A stretch of 64,000 bases of DNA from Lachnospiraceae bacterium. GTDB taxonomy: Bacteria > Bacillota_A > Clostridia > Lachnospirales > Lachnospiraceae. Under the pieces are notes generated by a model that saw only the letters and a list, made by a program, of their open reading frames with translations, did not search any database and was not told the origin of the DNA. The DNA lies in NCBI GenBank assembly GCA_017522685.1, contig JAFWYN010000004.1, forward strand, positions 44,770 through 108,769, read 5' to 3'. The translations under genes were made by a program, and so were the position numbers. Of the stretch, positions 27,668 through 37,151 are shown piece by piece (position 1 is the stretch's first letter; every line of letters starts with the position of its first letter).

Positions 27668-28726
27668 CTAGCGATTATTCAAATAATTTCTCAGGAACCC
27701 TAACATAGTATCCATTTCCTCATCCGTACCGATGGTAATACGCAGACAATTATTGATACGTTCCTTATTCCAGAAACGCACATATATATCCTGCTCTCTC
27801 AGTGCCTCAAATATTTCCTTTGCCGGTACAGTTTTGTGGGAAGCAAAGATAAAATTGGTTTTAGAGTCCGGGAAAGTAAAGCCCAGCTCTGCCATTTCCT
27901 TTTTCACACGTTCCCTTGTGGCAATAATTTTAGCCGTAACGCTCTTAAAATATGCATCGTCACGGACTGCTTCCACCGCCATCACCTGGGAAGGCATATT
28001 CATGGTATAAGAATTGATGGAAAACTTCACATCATTCAAATACTTAATCATCTTCTCGCTACCGATACAGAAACCGATGCGGAGGCCTGCCATGGAGCGG
28101 GACTTAGAGAAGGTCTGTACCACCAGCAGATTATCATACTTTTCCAAAAGCGGCAGGCAGCTTTCCCCGCCAAAATCCACATAGGCTTCATCTACGATAA
28201 CCACCACATCACGATTTGCTTCCAGGATTTCTTCTACCGTACTTAATTCCTCAAAAAGACCGGTAGGCGCATTGGGATTGGGGAAAATCACACCACCATT
28301 AGGCTGCTTGAAAGCCTCCACATCCAAGTGCCAGTCATCCTTCAAAGCACATTTGATATAAGGGATACGGTACAAATCCGCCCAAACATCATAGAAGGAA
28401 TAGGTAATATCCGGAAATAGAATGGGCCTGCCGGAATCAAAAAAGGTCACAAAGGCGGTAGCCAATACATCATCCGATCCCACACCTACAAACACCTGAG
28501 AAGGCTTTACCCCGTAGTAATCCGCCAATTCCTTTACCAATATGGTACTATCCGTATCCGGATACAATCGCAGCTTATCATAGTCCATTTCCTCTGCCAG
28601 CTTCCGTACTCCCGGTGCCGGGGGATAAGGACATTCATTGGTATTTAATTTAATCATATTTGCTTTGTTGGGTTGCTCTCCTGCCACATAGGGAACAACC
28701 TTTCTTACATTATCTTCCCACTTCAT
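27668..28726 (-). CDS. hisC: Histidinol-phosphate aminotransferase
   Basis: A 352-residue class I/II PLP aminotransferase with LNTNECPYPPAPG at 27-39, the cofactor-binding GVGSDD, FPNPNAPTG (148-156), VDEAYVDF and the Schiff-base Lys208 in QTFSKSRSMAGLRIG. It converts imidazole-acetol phosphate to histidinol phosphate with glutamate. No other histidine genes are in the window, so it is a detached his gene, and members of this family sometimes act on aromatic or other amino acids. The short 86-bp upstream gap leaves no room for a T-box. Confidence 0.9.
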   Translation of the reverse strand: MKWEDNVRKVVPYVAGEQPNKANMIKLNTNECPYPPAPGVRKLAEEMDYDKLRLYPDTDSTILVKELADYYGVKPSQVFVGVGSDDVLATAFVTFFDSGRPILFPDITYSFYDVWADLYRIPYIKCALKDDWHLDVEAFKQPNGGVIFPNPNAPTGLFEELSTVEEILEANRDVVVIVDEAYVDFGGESCLPLLEKYDNLLVVQTFSKSRSMAGLRIGFCIGSEKMIKYLNDVKFSINSYTMNMPSQVMAVEAVRDDAYFKSVTAKIIATRERVKKEMAELGFTFPDSKTNFIFASHKTVPAKEIFEALREQDIYVRFWNKERINNCLRITIGTDEEMDTMLGFLRNYLNNR

Positions 28727-28812
28727 AATCTATGCCTTTCTGTTAATATATATTTACCAATCAAGTTAATACTCAATCTTAAATTCTAGCACTTAATCTT
28801 CTTAACGTCCAG

Positions 28813-29826
28813 CTATTCTTCCAGATGCTTCAACTCTTCCCGGTAAATATCTGCCTGCTCTGTAATACCCATTTTTTCATAACAACGTACCAGCCCCTGC
28901 AGGCTGTGTCGCCTTCCGCTTTCCAAAGAAAGAATGGGCTGCGTCTCGTAAACTGCATTGTAAAACCAAATAGCAGCCTCCTCCGGGTCCTGATTTTCTT
29001 CATAAAACAGCCCCATCTCCAAACAGATTTCAGAGTTTACCGCTCCTGCCAGCACCTTATTGGCAAACTTAAAGAACTTCAACATATGCCCGCTCATCCG
29101 ATAGCTCCGGGCCAGAACACAGCAGGCTTCCATGATTTCCTCCGAATCCCGCTCAGGGTCTGCTGCCGCTTCCTCAAAATACTCTGCTGCCAAAGCCAGA
29201 TCCGATGGTTCTCCTACCAAAAGCAGTTCCTTGGCATACATATTTTGCAGACGTTTGCTAAGCTTCTTTCCTTCGACCGTCTGCTTTCTGAAATTCTTCA
29301 AATCTCTGGCTCCGTGAGGGGAGGTGGGCATATGGGTAATCACAATATCACTGTCATAAATCACCGGTTCCAAACGCACCATCTCATGGATGGCTTCCTG
29401 CCACACAAACTCCCTTAACCGTTTAAACAGCTTGGGGCGATACTCCTCATCATAATTGTAAACCGTACCGAACTGCAGCTGGTTGCCGTATATCATCTGG
29501 ACAATCTCTATCTCCGGAAGCAAATTTTCCTTTAGTTGCAGGAATTTCTTCCTGTTTTCAGGAGAAATTACTTCATCTGCATCTGCGGTATAAATATATT
29601 CCTTGGTCGCCTTGGAAAAAGCAAAATTCCTGGCCGCGCTGAAATCATCTATCCACTGAAAATCATAAATCTTATCCGTATATCCGGAAGCAATTTCCTT
29701 GGTTTTGTCCGTAGAACCGGTGTCCACGATTACAATCTCATCCACCAAATCTGCCACCGTATCCAAACATCTGGACAGAATGGCTTCCTCATTCTTCACA
29801 ATCATGCATAAGCTAATGGTAATCAC
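28813..29826 (-). CDS. Family 2 glycosyltransferase with C-terminal TPR-like region
   Basis: A 337-residue protein with a GT-A domain: ISLCMIVKNEEAILSRCL, EIVIVDTGSTDKT and the metal-binding DADE in YTADADEVI. A helical second half has TPR-like segments (LALAAEYFEEAAADPE, AAIWFYNAVYETQ). This architecture is common in Firmicute transferases that modify glycans or peptides (SunS-like). It starts with GTG behind AGGAGG. The gene is upstream of hisC with an 86-bp gap. The acceptor is unknown. Confidence 0.85.
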   Translation of the reverse strand: MITISLCMIVKNEEAILSRCLDTVADLVDEIVIVDTGSTDKTKEIASGYTDKIYDFQWIDDFSAARNFAFSKATKEYIYTADADEVISPENRKKFLQLKENLLPEIEIVQMIYGNQLQFGTVYNYDEEYRPKLFKRLREFVWQEAIHEMVRLEPVIYDSDIVITHMPTSPHGARDLKNFRKQTVEGKKLSKRLQNMYAKELLLVGEPSDLALAAEYFEEAAADPERDSEEIMEACCVLARSYRMSGHMLKFFKFANKVLAGAVNSEICLEMGLFYEENQDPEEAAIWFYNAVYETQPILSLESGRRHSLQGLVRCYEKMGITEQADIYREELKHLEE

Positions 29827-29877
29827 GACATCCTCCTGTTACAAATTGACACAGTTTTCCATAATAATGTAATAATA

Positions 29878-29918
29878 TCAAAAAACGGATGATGGCACAA
29901 CCATTATCCGTTTTTTTT
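29878..29918 (-). terminator. Terminator closing the Tad locus
   Basis: CGGATGATGG with CCATTATCCG (one G-U pair), 5-nt loop, with long A and T runs on either side. It lies 26 bp after the last gene of the Tad locus (29944) and ahead of the glycosyltransferase gene. Confidence 0.9.
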
Positions 29919-29943
29919 GAAGGCTTTACTATATCTTATCTAT

Positions 29944-30573
29944 TCATTTACTGTACCAAAGTATCATAAATCCCCCAAGAATATAAGGAAACAGGGCTAT
30001 GGGCTGTTTTAGTTGCCCTTTTGTGTTGATATTGCGGCAAAACAGCTGTACCAGGGTCAGTATCAGGAAACCGGCCAGCATTTGGTATAAGAATCCCTCT
30101 AATCCAAAGCCCGCACCGGCTAAATACAGGGAACAAACACAATACCCCATACCATCTGCATTCCCATACATACGCATAAATATGCCATACTGCATAAGGG
30201 AAAACACCAAAAGTGCGATTCCCTTATCAGCAGGCGGATTTTGATACCATAGCCAAATTCCTCCGCCTATAACTCCTATATACTGCAATATATCATAAAC
30301 CTGACAGATTAAGGTATCTGTGACGGAAGCCACCACAAAATAAATTCCCAGAAACCATAAACTAATCCAAATAACCGGTGACATTACATTCATTTCCATA
30401 ACAGGTAGTGCACACACCAGGGTACTGTAAATAAGCCACTTTCTTACGATACAGTTCCTACTGCAATTTCTCAGTTCCTCATCCATCCCATAGAACAATC
30501 TAAGCAGACCGGCAGCACCTGCATATATCCCAATTACCAATAATAATTTAGCGAAGACGGGTCCGAAATTCAT
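29944..30573 (-). CDS. Putative A24-type prepilin peptidase of the Tad locus
   Basis: A 209-residue protein with about seven hydrophobic segments. Two acidic sites fit the aspartyl prepilin peptidase (TadV/CpaA) layout: VASVTDTLICQVYD near residue 82 and YGNADGMGY near 137, the latter in place of the usual GxGD. It would cleave and methylate the Flp-like pilin at 36948 and the pseudopilin-like proteins. A GGGAG ribosome binding site lies inside the end of the preceding large gene, with which it overlaps by 26 bp, so translation is coupled. The assignment rests mainly on topology, the two Asp positions and the locus. Confidence 0.6.
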   Translation of the reverse strand: MNFGPVFAKLLLVIGIYAGAAGLLRLFYGMDEELRNCSRNCIVRKWLIYSTLVCALPVMEMNVMSPVIWISLWFLGIYFVVASVTDTLICQVYDILQYIGVIGGGIWLWYQNPPADKGIALLVFSLMQYGIFMRMYGNADGMGYCVCSLYLAGAGFGLEGFLYQMLAGFLILTLVQLFCRNINTKGQLKQPIALFPYILGGFMILWYSK

Positions 30574-33500
30574 TTAGTACGCTCCCTATCACTTCTATGG
30601 TTACAAGACCGGAATCCTCTTCCAGACAGACACCATTCTTATAAGCTTTGACCCGAATTGTCATCTGTCCCTCTGAAGCTTTCAGTGGCACTATAAAGGG
30701 GACTTCTTCCTGTTTCAATGCCGCAGGAATCTCGTAATGAATGATTCTTTCAGCCATCTCAAATGCTTGCGGAAACATAATCTCTATTTTATCCACATAC
30801 CCCCAGGCAGAAATATGTAAAACACCGCTTTCCCCCTTCTTAAATATAGCTGTATGCGGCTCCAATACCCGGGTCACATAAGTCTCTAATGATACTCCCA
30901 CACTTTGATTGATGAATGTGCTTTCATTGCCCACTCTGTCCTTTGCATAAACCATGATTCGGAACTCACCCTCAAATAACGAATCACCCTTTTGGATGTT
31001 CAGTTTAATCTGCCCTGTCAAATGTGTATCCTCATAAACTGCGCTCGCACCGTTATCCGGATTTTTCACCTCGACATAGAACTGTGCCAGACCGCTTCCA
31101 TAATCAGCGGCACAAAATTCCAATTCCAGGCTCTCACAGTCCCTAAAATCTACATATTCCAAAGCATCTAACTGCTCAGTCCCTTCCATATCCGGACCCA
31201 CTCCGTCTCCTATCAAGCGAATGCTATTCGCCTTATCCTGATTGGAGTCTGAATATATTTTTTCTTCACTCTGTACCGCCACCCCGGGCGTGACACAAAG
31301 CACCACACCATCAAGACTTTCCGGTACCAGAAATTGTTGCTTCACCTGCAAGCTTCTACAGGCGTTATATCTCTGTATCCACGTAAAAGAAGCATCTTGT
31401 AAATACATTTCGCCGAATTGTCTTTTTCCGACCTCTTCATGCTGATATGTGTAGCTTCCTACTGTCAGTGGCCAACGCTTGGGCACCAACAGGCTCAATT
31501 CTCCCGACTCCTGAGACTGCACTAAAGCAATCTGATAGGTAGCCTCATCAATCTGATAGTTTTCGCCTGCAGTTCCCAGAATTTCGCCCTTTAACGTAAT
31601 TTGTATGGGCGTATTCCCATCCGCTCTGACATAATAAGTGTCCGGTTCATCCGCTTCCACTACATTCACATCATCTTTCAGTTCCAACTTTTCCGTACGA
31701 ATAGGCCAATATATCAGCTCCTTCCTTGAAATGGGAATATGAATAGTAGAACCAATATTTCCACTTATATCAATAGGTGCTATGTGCAAATACTTCTCAT
31801 CCGCTTCTACTTCCACTATCAGAAACGGTTCAGTTGTTTTATCCTTTAATACAGCATGACTCTCGTTCACTTTCGTATACTCATGTGTATCAATGATATA
31901 ACCATATCCTTGTATCCCACTGATTAAAGTGTTTTTGGTAATATTAGAACGACACATTGATTCCATCGTATGAATATCATATGACTCTACCTGATGATAA
32001 TAGACTGTACCATTGTCTATCGGTCTTTGCCAGGAGATTCGTATTTCCGATTCACTCACTGCTGTTTTGTGAACCATTCCTTCCTCTATCCCTTCAGGTG
32101 GTGCTACATCCGTAGCCTTCACGCCATTCCACTCCTTATTTTGTAAGAATCCAACTTTTTCAGCCGTAATCAATAACAAACCGTCTCCGGAATGAATGCC
32201 GGCATCTTCCCTATAATCAATACAGTACTTTCCATTTATATAATTAGATCCTCCTGAAGCTACTTCTGCCTGTATTACCTGCCCCTCCTTGTATCCACAA
32301 ACAAAGGACTCATCCCTCTCGCATGACAGTGCATAGCCGGTCATAGCTGAACATTGAGTAATGGGATAATCTGACTGTTGCCCACAGCTTTGACATGTAT
32401 ACATGCCTCTTACATTCAAGTGACCCGGACATTCATAGCTTCCGCAACGGACACAGAAGATTAAATTTCCCTCTCCATCGCGATTACCATAATAAAACAC
32501 CCTACTGATTATTTTATATTCAATATCCTCACTGCCACATCTGGCAGGAAGGGTATAGCAACCGCCTCCCGATTCAGAATTACCCGTATGTAAATGCCTG
32601 CACGCTTCTGTATGTTGATGAATCAAGACCGTTCCGCTTATTCCTCCTTGCAGGCCGCCTCCGCCTCCGCATTCACCATTCTCTCCTTCCGATGTGGCCA
32701 CAAGGTGCTGACGCAATCCACCCACACCACCATCTGCGGCAACCGAAGCGCCTCCACCACCACCGGCCGCTAACAGGATGCCTGTTCGGTTGGTAGAAAC
32801 AAAACTTCCACCACCACCATTTCCATAGAGAGTACCATCTCCTCCTCCGGAAAAGCCGTTTTGTCCTCCCAGCTTATACTGTAGCTTTTCTCCCTTTTCC
32901 AAATAGACAGTGGCTGTTACTTCCCCACCTTTCCCACCTTTAAAGGTGCCGTAATCCTCCCCCGAGGCTCCTGACAGCTTTAAAGTATAAAATCCGGAAA
33001 ATGGTGCCGTATACTCTCCGGAAGCACCGGTATAATAAATGTTTTTACTTAATTGTGCATTACTATTCACCTCTTCGAAGCTATCCAGCTTCTCCCACGC
33101 TTCCTCTTCTCGCTTCTGATAAACCTCATATATTTTATCTTTGTTATCCTTCTGTATCCAAGACAGATTCACCGCTCCGGTACCGCCAAAAGCTGTATAA
33201 TTATCCTCCGCCGCCAACTGTAGCTCCACCCAGGAGGCATAAAGAGTAATATCTTTCATGGGCACATAAGAGTCCCCCGGCATTCCTATTGGAATCTGCG
33301 CCTCCTTATCCGCAAACCAGCCCCCGAAAGAATATCCCTCTCTTACAGTTTCCGGCAATATGATGGCATTTGGTTGATAAAGAGTCTTAATGCGGTCCAC
33401 TGCACCATCTTCACCCTGAAAACAATAAACTTCCCCGGAAAGAGTACCATGAAATGGTTGTATGCATTCCCATCCGCTAAAACTCATTGTTCCGTAAATA

Positions 33501-34513
33501 CTGTCCGTAGTCTCTCCGCCCACAGCATCAAACTGTACCCGATGGCCTTGAGGAGGAATTATTTCTCCTTCGTTCAAAATATATTCCACCTGATACGCAC
33601 CGGTAATTCTTTTGACTGTGTTACTTCCTTCATATCGTCCCCCATTAGGGTCTATTTCCAATACAGACTCTCTTTTTTTCCACTGGGCATATAGGATGAC
33701 ACTGTCGTTTTCCTCCATACTCAGGTTATATATTCGGGCACCATCCTCATAAGCTGTTCCGGAACCATCCTTCTTGGTATTCCATCCTATGAACTCATAA
33801 CCCACTCTGGTATATGTATTTATATTCAAAGTAGTCTGTGGTGTCACTTCACGCCCTTCATACTCCGTAGCATCATTTACCATATGGATACTTTTTGCCA
33901 TATAACCATTGCCAAAATTAGCATGATATCGAACATAATATCTGTTTGGTGATACTGCCTTGCAGGTATGGGACACCAATGCGGTTCCCTGCTCCAGATT
34001 GTCGCAATGAGGACATAGATAAAAATAACTCTGCGACATATCAAGATAGCCAATGCTTTTTGCCACTTGTTCACTCATATAAAAATAATTATTATCTATC
34101 AACGCTCCGCAGTCTGCACAATAAGGAAACCATCCGGAGTAATAGCTTTTGTAACAGGGGCTCTCTTGAAATAATACACCATGATACCGGTCACCTTCCG
34201 GATAAGAGTGATGCTGACATATAGCATTCGAATGGGCCACCCGCCAGGTCTTTATCGGAACAGAATCCCTTCTTATCACATCATACCAATGTTCGCCCTC
34301 GCACGGTTTTCTCAGTGTACCAACAACCCCTGTAGACACCTCATAATCTTTTCTGTAACTTTCTGTCTGCTTCTCTCCTGCATTTGTGGTAAATGCCATA
34401 CCATCCGGGCTTCGTGTTATGATAGCGCCTTCCATTGAATCTGCCTTCACCGGTAACGTGCACATCAACCATATCAGTAGAAATATCATCCATATCAGGC
34501 TTCTTTTCTTCAT
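30548..34513 (-). CDS. 1321-residue secreted InlB-repeat / glycine-rich surface protein of the Tad locus
   Basis: The signal peptide (1-25) starts from the ATG at 34513, chosen over 34558 because GGAGGG precedes it. Visible parts: a Cys-rich region (about 100-185) with CADCG and CPHC knuckles; an InlB B-repeat (about 193-279, ending VILYAQW); another repeat pair (about 325-430, ending ITLYASW); a fibronectin-like stretch; a strongly glycine-rich domain (about 515-640); a second zinc-ribbon-like Cys region (about 650-740, CVRCG, CQSCG); and beta-sandwich modules to the C terminus. No sortase motif or transmembrane tail is seen, so it may be held by the pilus machinery or released. An adhesin or pilus-tip role is inferred from repeats and locus. 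Confidence 0.75.
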   Translation of the reverse strand: MKKRSLIWMIFLLIWLMCTLPVKADSMEGAIITRSPDGMAFTTNAGEKQTESYRKDYEVSTGVVGTLRKPCEGEHWYDVIRRDSVPIKTWRVAHSNAICQHHSYPEGDRYHGVLFQESPCYKSYYSGWFPYCADCGALIDNNYFYMSEQVAKSIGYLDMSQSYFYLCPHCDNLEQGTALVSHTCKAVSPNRYYVRYHANFGNGYMAKSIHMVNDATEYEGREVTPQTTLNINTYTRVGYEFIGWNTKKDGSGTAYEDGARIYNLSMEENDSVILYAQWKKRESVLEIDPNGGRYEGSNTVKRITGAYQVEYILNEGEIIPPQGHRVQFDAVGGETTDSIYGTMSFSGWECIQPFHGTLSGEVYCFQGEDGAVDRIKTLYQPNAIILPETVREGYSFGGWFADKEAQIPIGMPGDSYVPMKDITLYASWVELQLAAEDNYTAFGGTGAVNLSWIQKDNKDKIYEVYQKREEEAWEKLDSFEEVNSNAQLSKNIYYTGASGEYTAPFSGFYTLKLSGASGEDYGTFKGGKGGEVTATVYLEKGEKLQYKLGGQNGFSGGGDGTLYGNGGGGSFVSTNRTGILLAAGGGGGASVAADGGVGGLRQHLVATSEGENGECGGGGGLQGGISGTVLIHQHTEACRHLHTGNSESGGGCYTLPARCGSEDIEYKIISRVFYYGNRDGEGNLIFCVRCGSYECPGHLNVRGMYTCQSCGQQSDYPITQCSAMTGYALSCERDESFVCGYKEGQVIQAEVASGGSNYINGKYCIDYREDAGIHSGDGLLLITAEKVGFLQNKEWNGVKATDVAPPEGIEEGMVHKTAVSESEIRISWQRPIDNGTVYYHQVESYDIHTMESMCRSNITKNTLISGIQGYGYIIDTHEYTKVNESHAVLKDKTTEPFLIVEVEADEKYLHIAPIDISGNIGSTIHIPISRKELIYWPIRTEKLELKDDVNVVEADEPDTYYVRADGNTPIQITLKGEILGTAGENYQIDEATYQIALVQSQESGELSLLVPKRWPLTVGSYTYQHEEVGKRQFGEMYLQDASFTWIQRYNACRSLQVKQQFLVPESLDGVVLCVTPGVAVQSEEKIYSDSNQDKANSIRLIGDGVGPDMEGTEQLDALEYVDFRDCESLELEFCAADYGSGLAQFYVEVKNPDNGASAVYEDTHLTGQIKLNIQKGDSLFEGEFRIMVYAKDRVGNESTFINQSVGVSLETYVTRVLEPHTAIFKKGESGVLHISAWGYVDKIEIMFPQAFEMAERIIHYEIPAALKQEEVPFIVPLKASEGQMTIRVKAYKNGVCLEEDSGLVTIEVIGSVLNEFRTRLR

Positions 34514-34536
34514 TCTTCTTCCCTCCGATTCTTCCA

Positions 34537-35319
34537 CTACTTCGCCACTCCGCACCACTCACAATACTCTACTTCGATACCATTTACCCATTCCTTATTC
34601 CATAAATGCTTATCATAAACTGTATAACGGGTATCACTTTTCACTTGATGTTCGCACATTTTACAAATATGGCGTATCACCCTATCCTCCATACAGTTTC
34701 CCTCTTGTACCACTATATCCTCCACCTCATGGGGAATGGGTTCCTGGGTAATACATTCCACCACACCACATGACTTGCATACATTATTGTAGTATCCACC
34801 CTTTTGGCAGGTAGGCAACTCCCACACAGACATTTCAAACTCATGCACATGCTCCTCTTTTATTTCAGGAACTTCCGGAGTCGGTGTGGGGGATGCAATC
34901 GGAGTCGGTGTGGGGACCAACGTAGGGGCTGGGGTGGGCACCGATGTGGGAACCGGAGTAGGGACTGGGGTAGGCATCGATGTGGGTGGCGGCGTAGGTA
35001 CCTCTTTAGGTGCCTCCGTCTCAACCACAACAGGTATGGGAGACGGTGTAATCATGGGTGCCGGAGTACTTGTAACTTCAGGTACCGGCTCTGTTTTTTC
35101 TTCCCTTTCCGACGCTTCCTCTGACTCTTCCGTTAAAGGGACTTCCGTGCTATCCGTCATGGGTGTCTGACTCTCCAAAATCAGCTGTTCCTCAAGACTC
35201 TCCGTCACTTTGTTTTCTTTGGTTTCCTCTGCTTTCTTATCCCAAAACAATACTACGACCAACATGAAGCACAAAAGTACACCACATAAGATTCCGATTC
35301 CTCTTTTTCCTATTCCCAT
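34537..35319 (-). CDS. Membrane-anchored Pro/Thr-rich protein with C-terminal cysteine-knuckle domain
   Basis: A 260-residue protein with one N-terminal membrane helix (about 8-26), an acidic linker, and about 75 residues of Pro-Thr-rich repeats (PTPVPTPVPT type, about residues 80-155) forming a stiff stalk. The outside domain of about 100 residues has four CxxC-type elements (CKSCG, CKMC, CEWC) and several His residues that may bind zinc. The Cys elements resemble those of the large surface protein next to it. The start overlaps the SAF-protein gene by 10 bp. The function is not known; a cell-surface presentation role in the Tad system is inferred. Confidence 0.65.
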   Translation of the reverse strand: MGIGKRGIGILCGVLLCFMLVVVLFWDKKAEETKENKVTESLEEQLILESQTPMTDSTEVPLTEESEEASEREEKTEPVPEVTSTPAPMITPSPIPVVVETEAPKEVPTPPPTSMPTPVPTPVPTSVPTPAPTLVPTPTPIASPTPTPEVPEIKEEHVHEFEMSVWELPTCQKGGYYNNVCKSCGVVECITQEPIPHEVEDIVVQEGNCMEDRVIRHICKMCEHQVKSDTRYTVYDKHLWNKEWVNGIEVEYCEWCGVAK

Positions 35320-35966
35320 ACCTTTACTAACCTTAGCGACCCGGCATCCAGTTCATTATAAAGTAACTCGGTGCATCCTTCCTCCAATAATAAATTTACC
35401 CTGGCAGCAGGTGTGACAGTATCCTCAGGTGCAATCACATTTCCGGCTGCATCAAACACCTGATATACCATGACATTTTCCCACAGCATATAGGTTTCCT
35501 CCACCTCTTTATTTACCGTATAAACATTCACCAAATCCCCTTTTCGAAGCACTCCGCTGACCAGCTGAAACAAATCATCCCCCTTACATCCTGCAATGAC
35601 AGGTTGCTTCAAACCTTTCCGATACGTCTCCTCCTGCGTAAACATGGAGGAAGTCAGAATTGTCCCCCTGGGAATTGCATAAAGAGTCTGCTTACCCACC
35701 AGTCCTTCCGGTGTTTCAATTAAATGTTCCGGCACCTTGGTTTTATCCATCTCTACCTGCACCAGGCATTGGTTCAAACCATTTTCCGTCAGTTCCAATC
35801 CCTTTGCCAATTCACAATTAGTAGTCCAGACCGGCACCTTTTCATAAGCCTCCAAGGCATTCTTTTCCATATTCAGTAATAGGAAAAAAGTGGCAATGGA
35901 TGCCAGAAATGCCATCAATATTATCCCCGGCCAAATATTCTTTTTTTCTTTTTCCCGTTTATTCAC
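35310..35966 (-). CDS. CpaB/RcpC-like SAF-domain pilus assembly protein
   Basis: A 218-residue protein with one N-terminal membrane helix (about 12-30) and a SAF-type beta-clip region (PRGTILTSSMFTQEE, about 98-112, then KGDLVNVYTV), the pattern of CpaB/RcpC, which sits with the Tad pilus base. The start is GTG with GAGGTGG 4-5 nt upstream. It overlaps the preceding pseudopilin-like gene by 8 bp. In Gram-negatives this protein contacts the secretin; no secretin is present here, so its role must differ. Confidence 0.75.
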   Translation of the reverse strand: MNKREKEKKNIWPGIILMAFLASIATFFLLLNMEKNALEAYEKVPVWTTNCELAKGLELTENGLNQCLVQVEMDKTKVPEHLIETPEGLVGKQTLYAIPRGTILTSSMFTQEETYRKGLKQPVIAGCKGDDLFQLVSGVLRKGDLVNVYTVNKEVEETYMLWENVMVYQVFDAAGNVIAPEDTVTPAARVNLLLEEGCTELLYNELDAGSLRLVKVWE

Positions 35967-36594
35967 TATTCCACCTCACTATATCAATACTTTTTTCTTT
36001 CTCTCCTGCAATGGATTGACCGGCCAAGCCCATTACCTCAAAACCGATTCTGCTGTATATGGTTGTGTTTTGCACACAAATTCCGTCCGGCGTGAATACA
36101 TCCCCTTCTCTTCCTATCCCTGCAAAGGTCAGTGTACCGTTTCCGTCATAAGCCTCTATCTCTATGTCCTGACCATTCACGTTGTATACGATATACTCTT
36201 TTATCTGTACCTGCCCCAATATCAGATTATTGTTTGAGGAATACAGTTGTGTATCAAGTTTCATATTGCTTTGCAAGGCATCTTTGTATATTGCAAATGC
36301 CCTTTTGCCATCTGCAATCCATATTCTATGAGTCCTCCCGTATTCCTCCACATCAATCACTGCAGAAGCCAAATTAGACGCAGCCAATGCATCCTCCGCA
36401 ATAGCAGAGGTAACCATATATTGCGTTATTCGGAAGCCAAAAAATATGGTTAAAATCAGGATGCAAAAGAGCATCATTCCTGATACCAAATCCACATTGG
36501 CTGCGGTCTTTTTAATCAAAACTCCTCCGCTAATTCTTTGCAGTTGACATTCTTTTTTCTTCCAGCTCCAACAACCGGACATCTGTTTCGCCAT
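35959..36594 (-). CDS. TadE/TadG-like pseudopilin protein
   Basis: A 211-residue protein with a short basic N terminus, one membrane helix at about 37-55 (preceded by AANVDLVSGMM) and an extracytoplasmic beta-rich domain. The layout matches minor pseudopilin-like proteins of Tad loci. It starts behind AAGGAG and overlaps the preceding gene by 65 bp, the longest overlap in the operon. Confidence 0.6.
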   Translation of the reverse strand: MAKQMSGCWSWKKKECQLQRISGGVLIKKTAANVDLVSGMMLFCILILTIFFGFRITQYMVTSAIAEDALAASNLASAVIDVEEYGRTHRIWIADGKRAFAIYKDALQSNMKLDTQLYSSNNNLILGQVQIKEYIVYNVNGQDIEIEAYDGNGTLTFAGIGREGDVFTPDGICVQNTTIYSRIGFEVMGLAGQSIAGEKEKSIDIVRWNSE

Positions 36595-36937
36595 TCCATA
36601 TCGCTCCTTGCTTCAGCATATTTGCCTGAATATTACCTCTTATCCGAAGTGCAATGGTATCCCCATAAGCTACCGGGGACAAAGTGGTACCGGTCAGTTC
36701 CACATTTTTTATTCCCAACTCCTTCAGTTCTATCAGCAACCCGTTCTGATTTTCCGGAGTCAGGTACCCTTCCGACTCCATCTTTAGAATATACTTTCGG
36801 GATACCTGACTTACCTCCAGTTTTAAGAGCATCAGCTCCGTACACTGTAAATACACCATAACCACTATGGTAATCGCCAATATAGCCATGCCTATGGTTA
36901 CCAAATTCATAACATTTGCCGGACTTTTCTTTTTCAT
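36530..36937 (-). CDS. Small TadF-like / DUF4320-like pseudopilin protein
   Basis: A 135-residue protein with a basic leader (MKKKSPANVM), a membrane helix at about 11-30 and a soluble C-terminal domain. The size and layout match the small DUF4320 proteins I recall from Clostridial Tad loci. It follows the Flp-like pilin gene by 10 bp. Confidence 0.6.
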   Translation of the reverse strand: MKKKSPANVMNLVTIGMAILAITIVVMVYLQCTELMLLKLEVSQVSRKYILKMESEGYLTPENQNGLLIELKELGIKNVELTGTTLSPVAYGDTIALRIRGNIQANMLKQGAIWNGETDVRLLELEEKRMSTAKN

Positions 36938-36947
36938 AACACAGCCC

Positions 36948-37130
36948 TTATCCCAAAATACCCATTGCTTTCGTCTGCAATGCCGTAATAATCTGGGTAA
37001 TAAAAGCTGTCAGGCTGTCTTTCATCACCACACAAAGTAACAGTGCAATAATGCACAGACCCACGGTAACCAATAATCCGTCAATTCCTTCACTTTTCTT
37101 AATTAATAATTCTTTTACTTTGTTTTTCAT
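36948..37130 (-). CDS. Flp-like pilin subunit
   Basis: A 60-residue peptide with a basic N-terminal leader (about 13 residues), SEGIDGLLVTVGLCIIALLL and a short tail. The short length, single hydrophobic helix and position between tadC and the pseudopilin genes fit a Flp/Tad major pilin. The Glu-containing leader-helix junction (SEGIDG) is the likely prepilin peptidase site, which cannot be placed exactly. Confidence 0.7.
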   Translation of the reverse strand: MKNKVKELLIKKSEGIDGLLVTVGLCIIALLLCVVMKDSLTAFITQIITALQTKAMGILG

Positions 37131-37151
37131 ATTCTTCTTCCTTTCTTTTTC

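Noticed and set aside
28727..28812. T-box leader of hisC
   Set aside because: The gap is only 86 bp, with no specifier stem or T-box sequence.
34880..35030. GT-rich plus-strand repeat resembling a minisatellite
   Set aside because: It is fully explained by the Pro-Thr repeat codons of the minus-strand gene.
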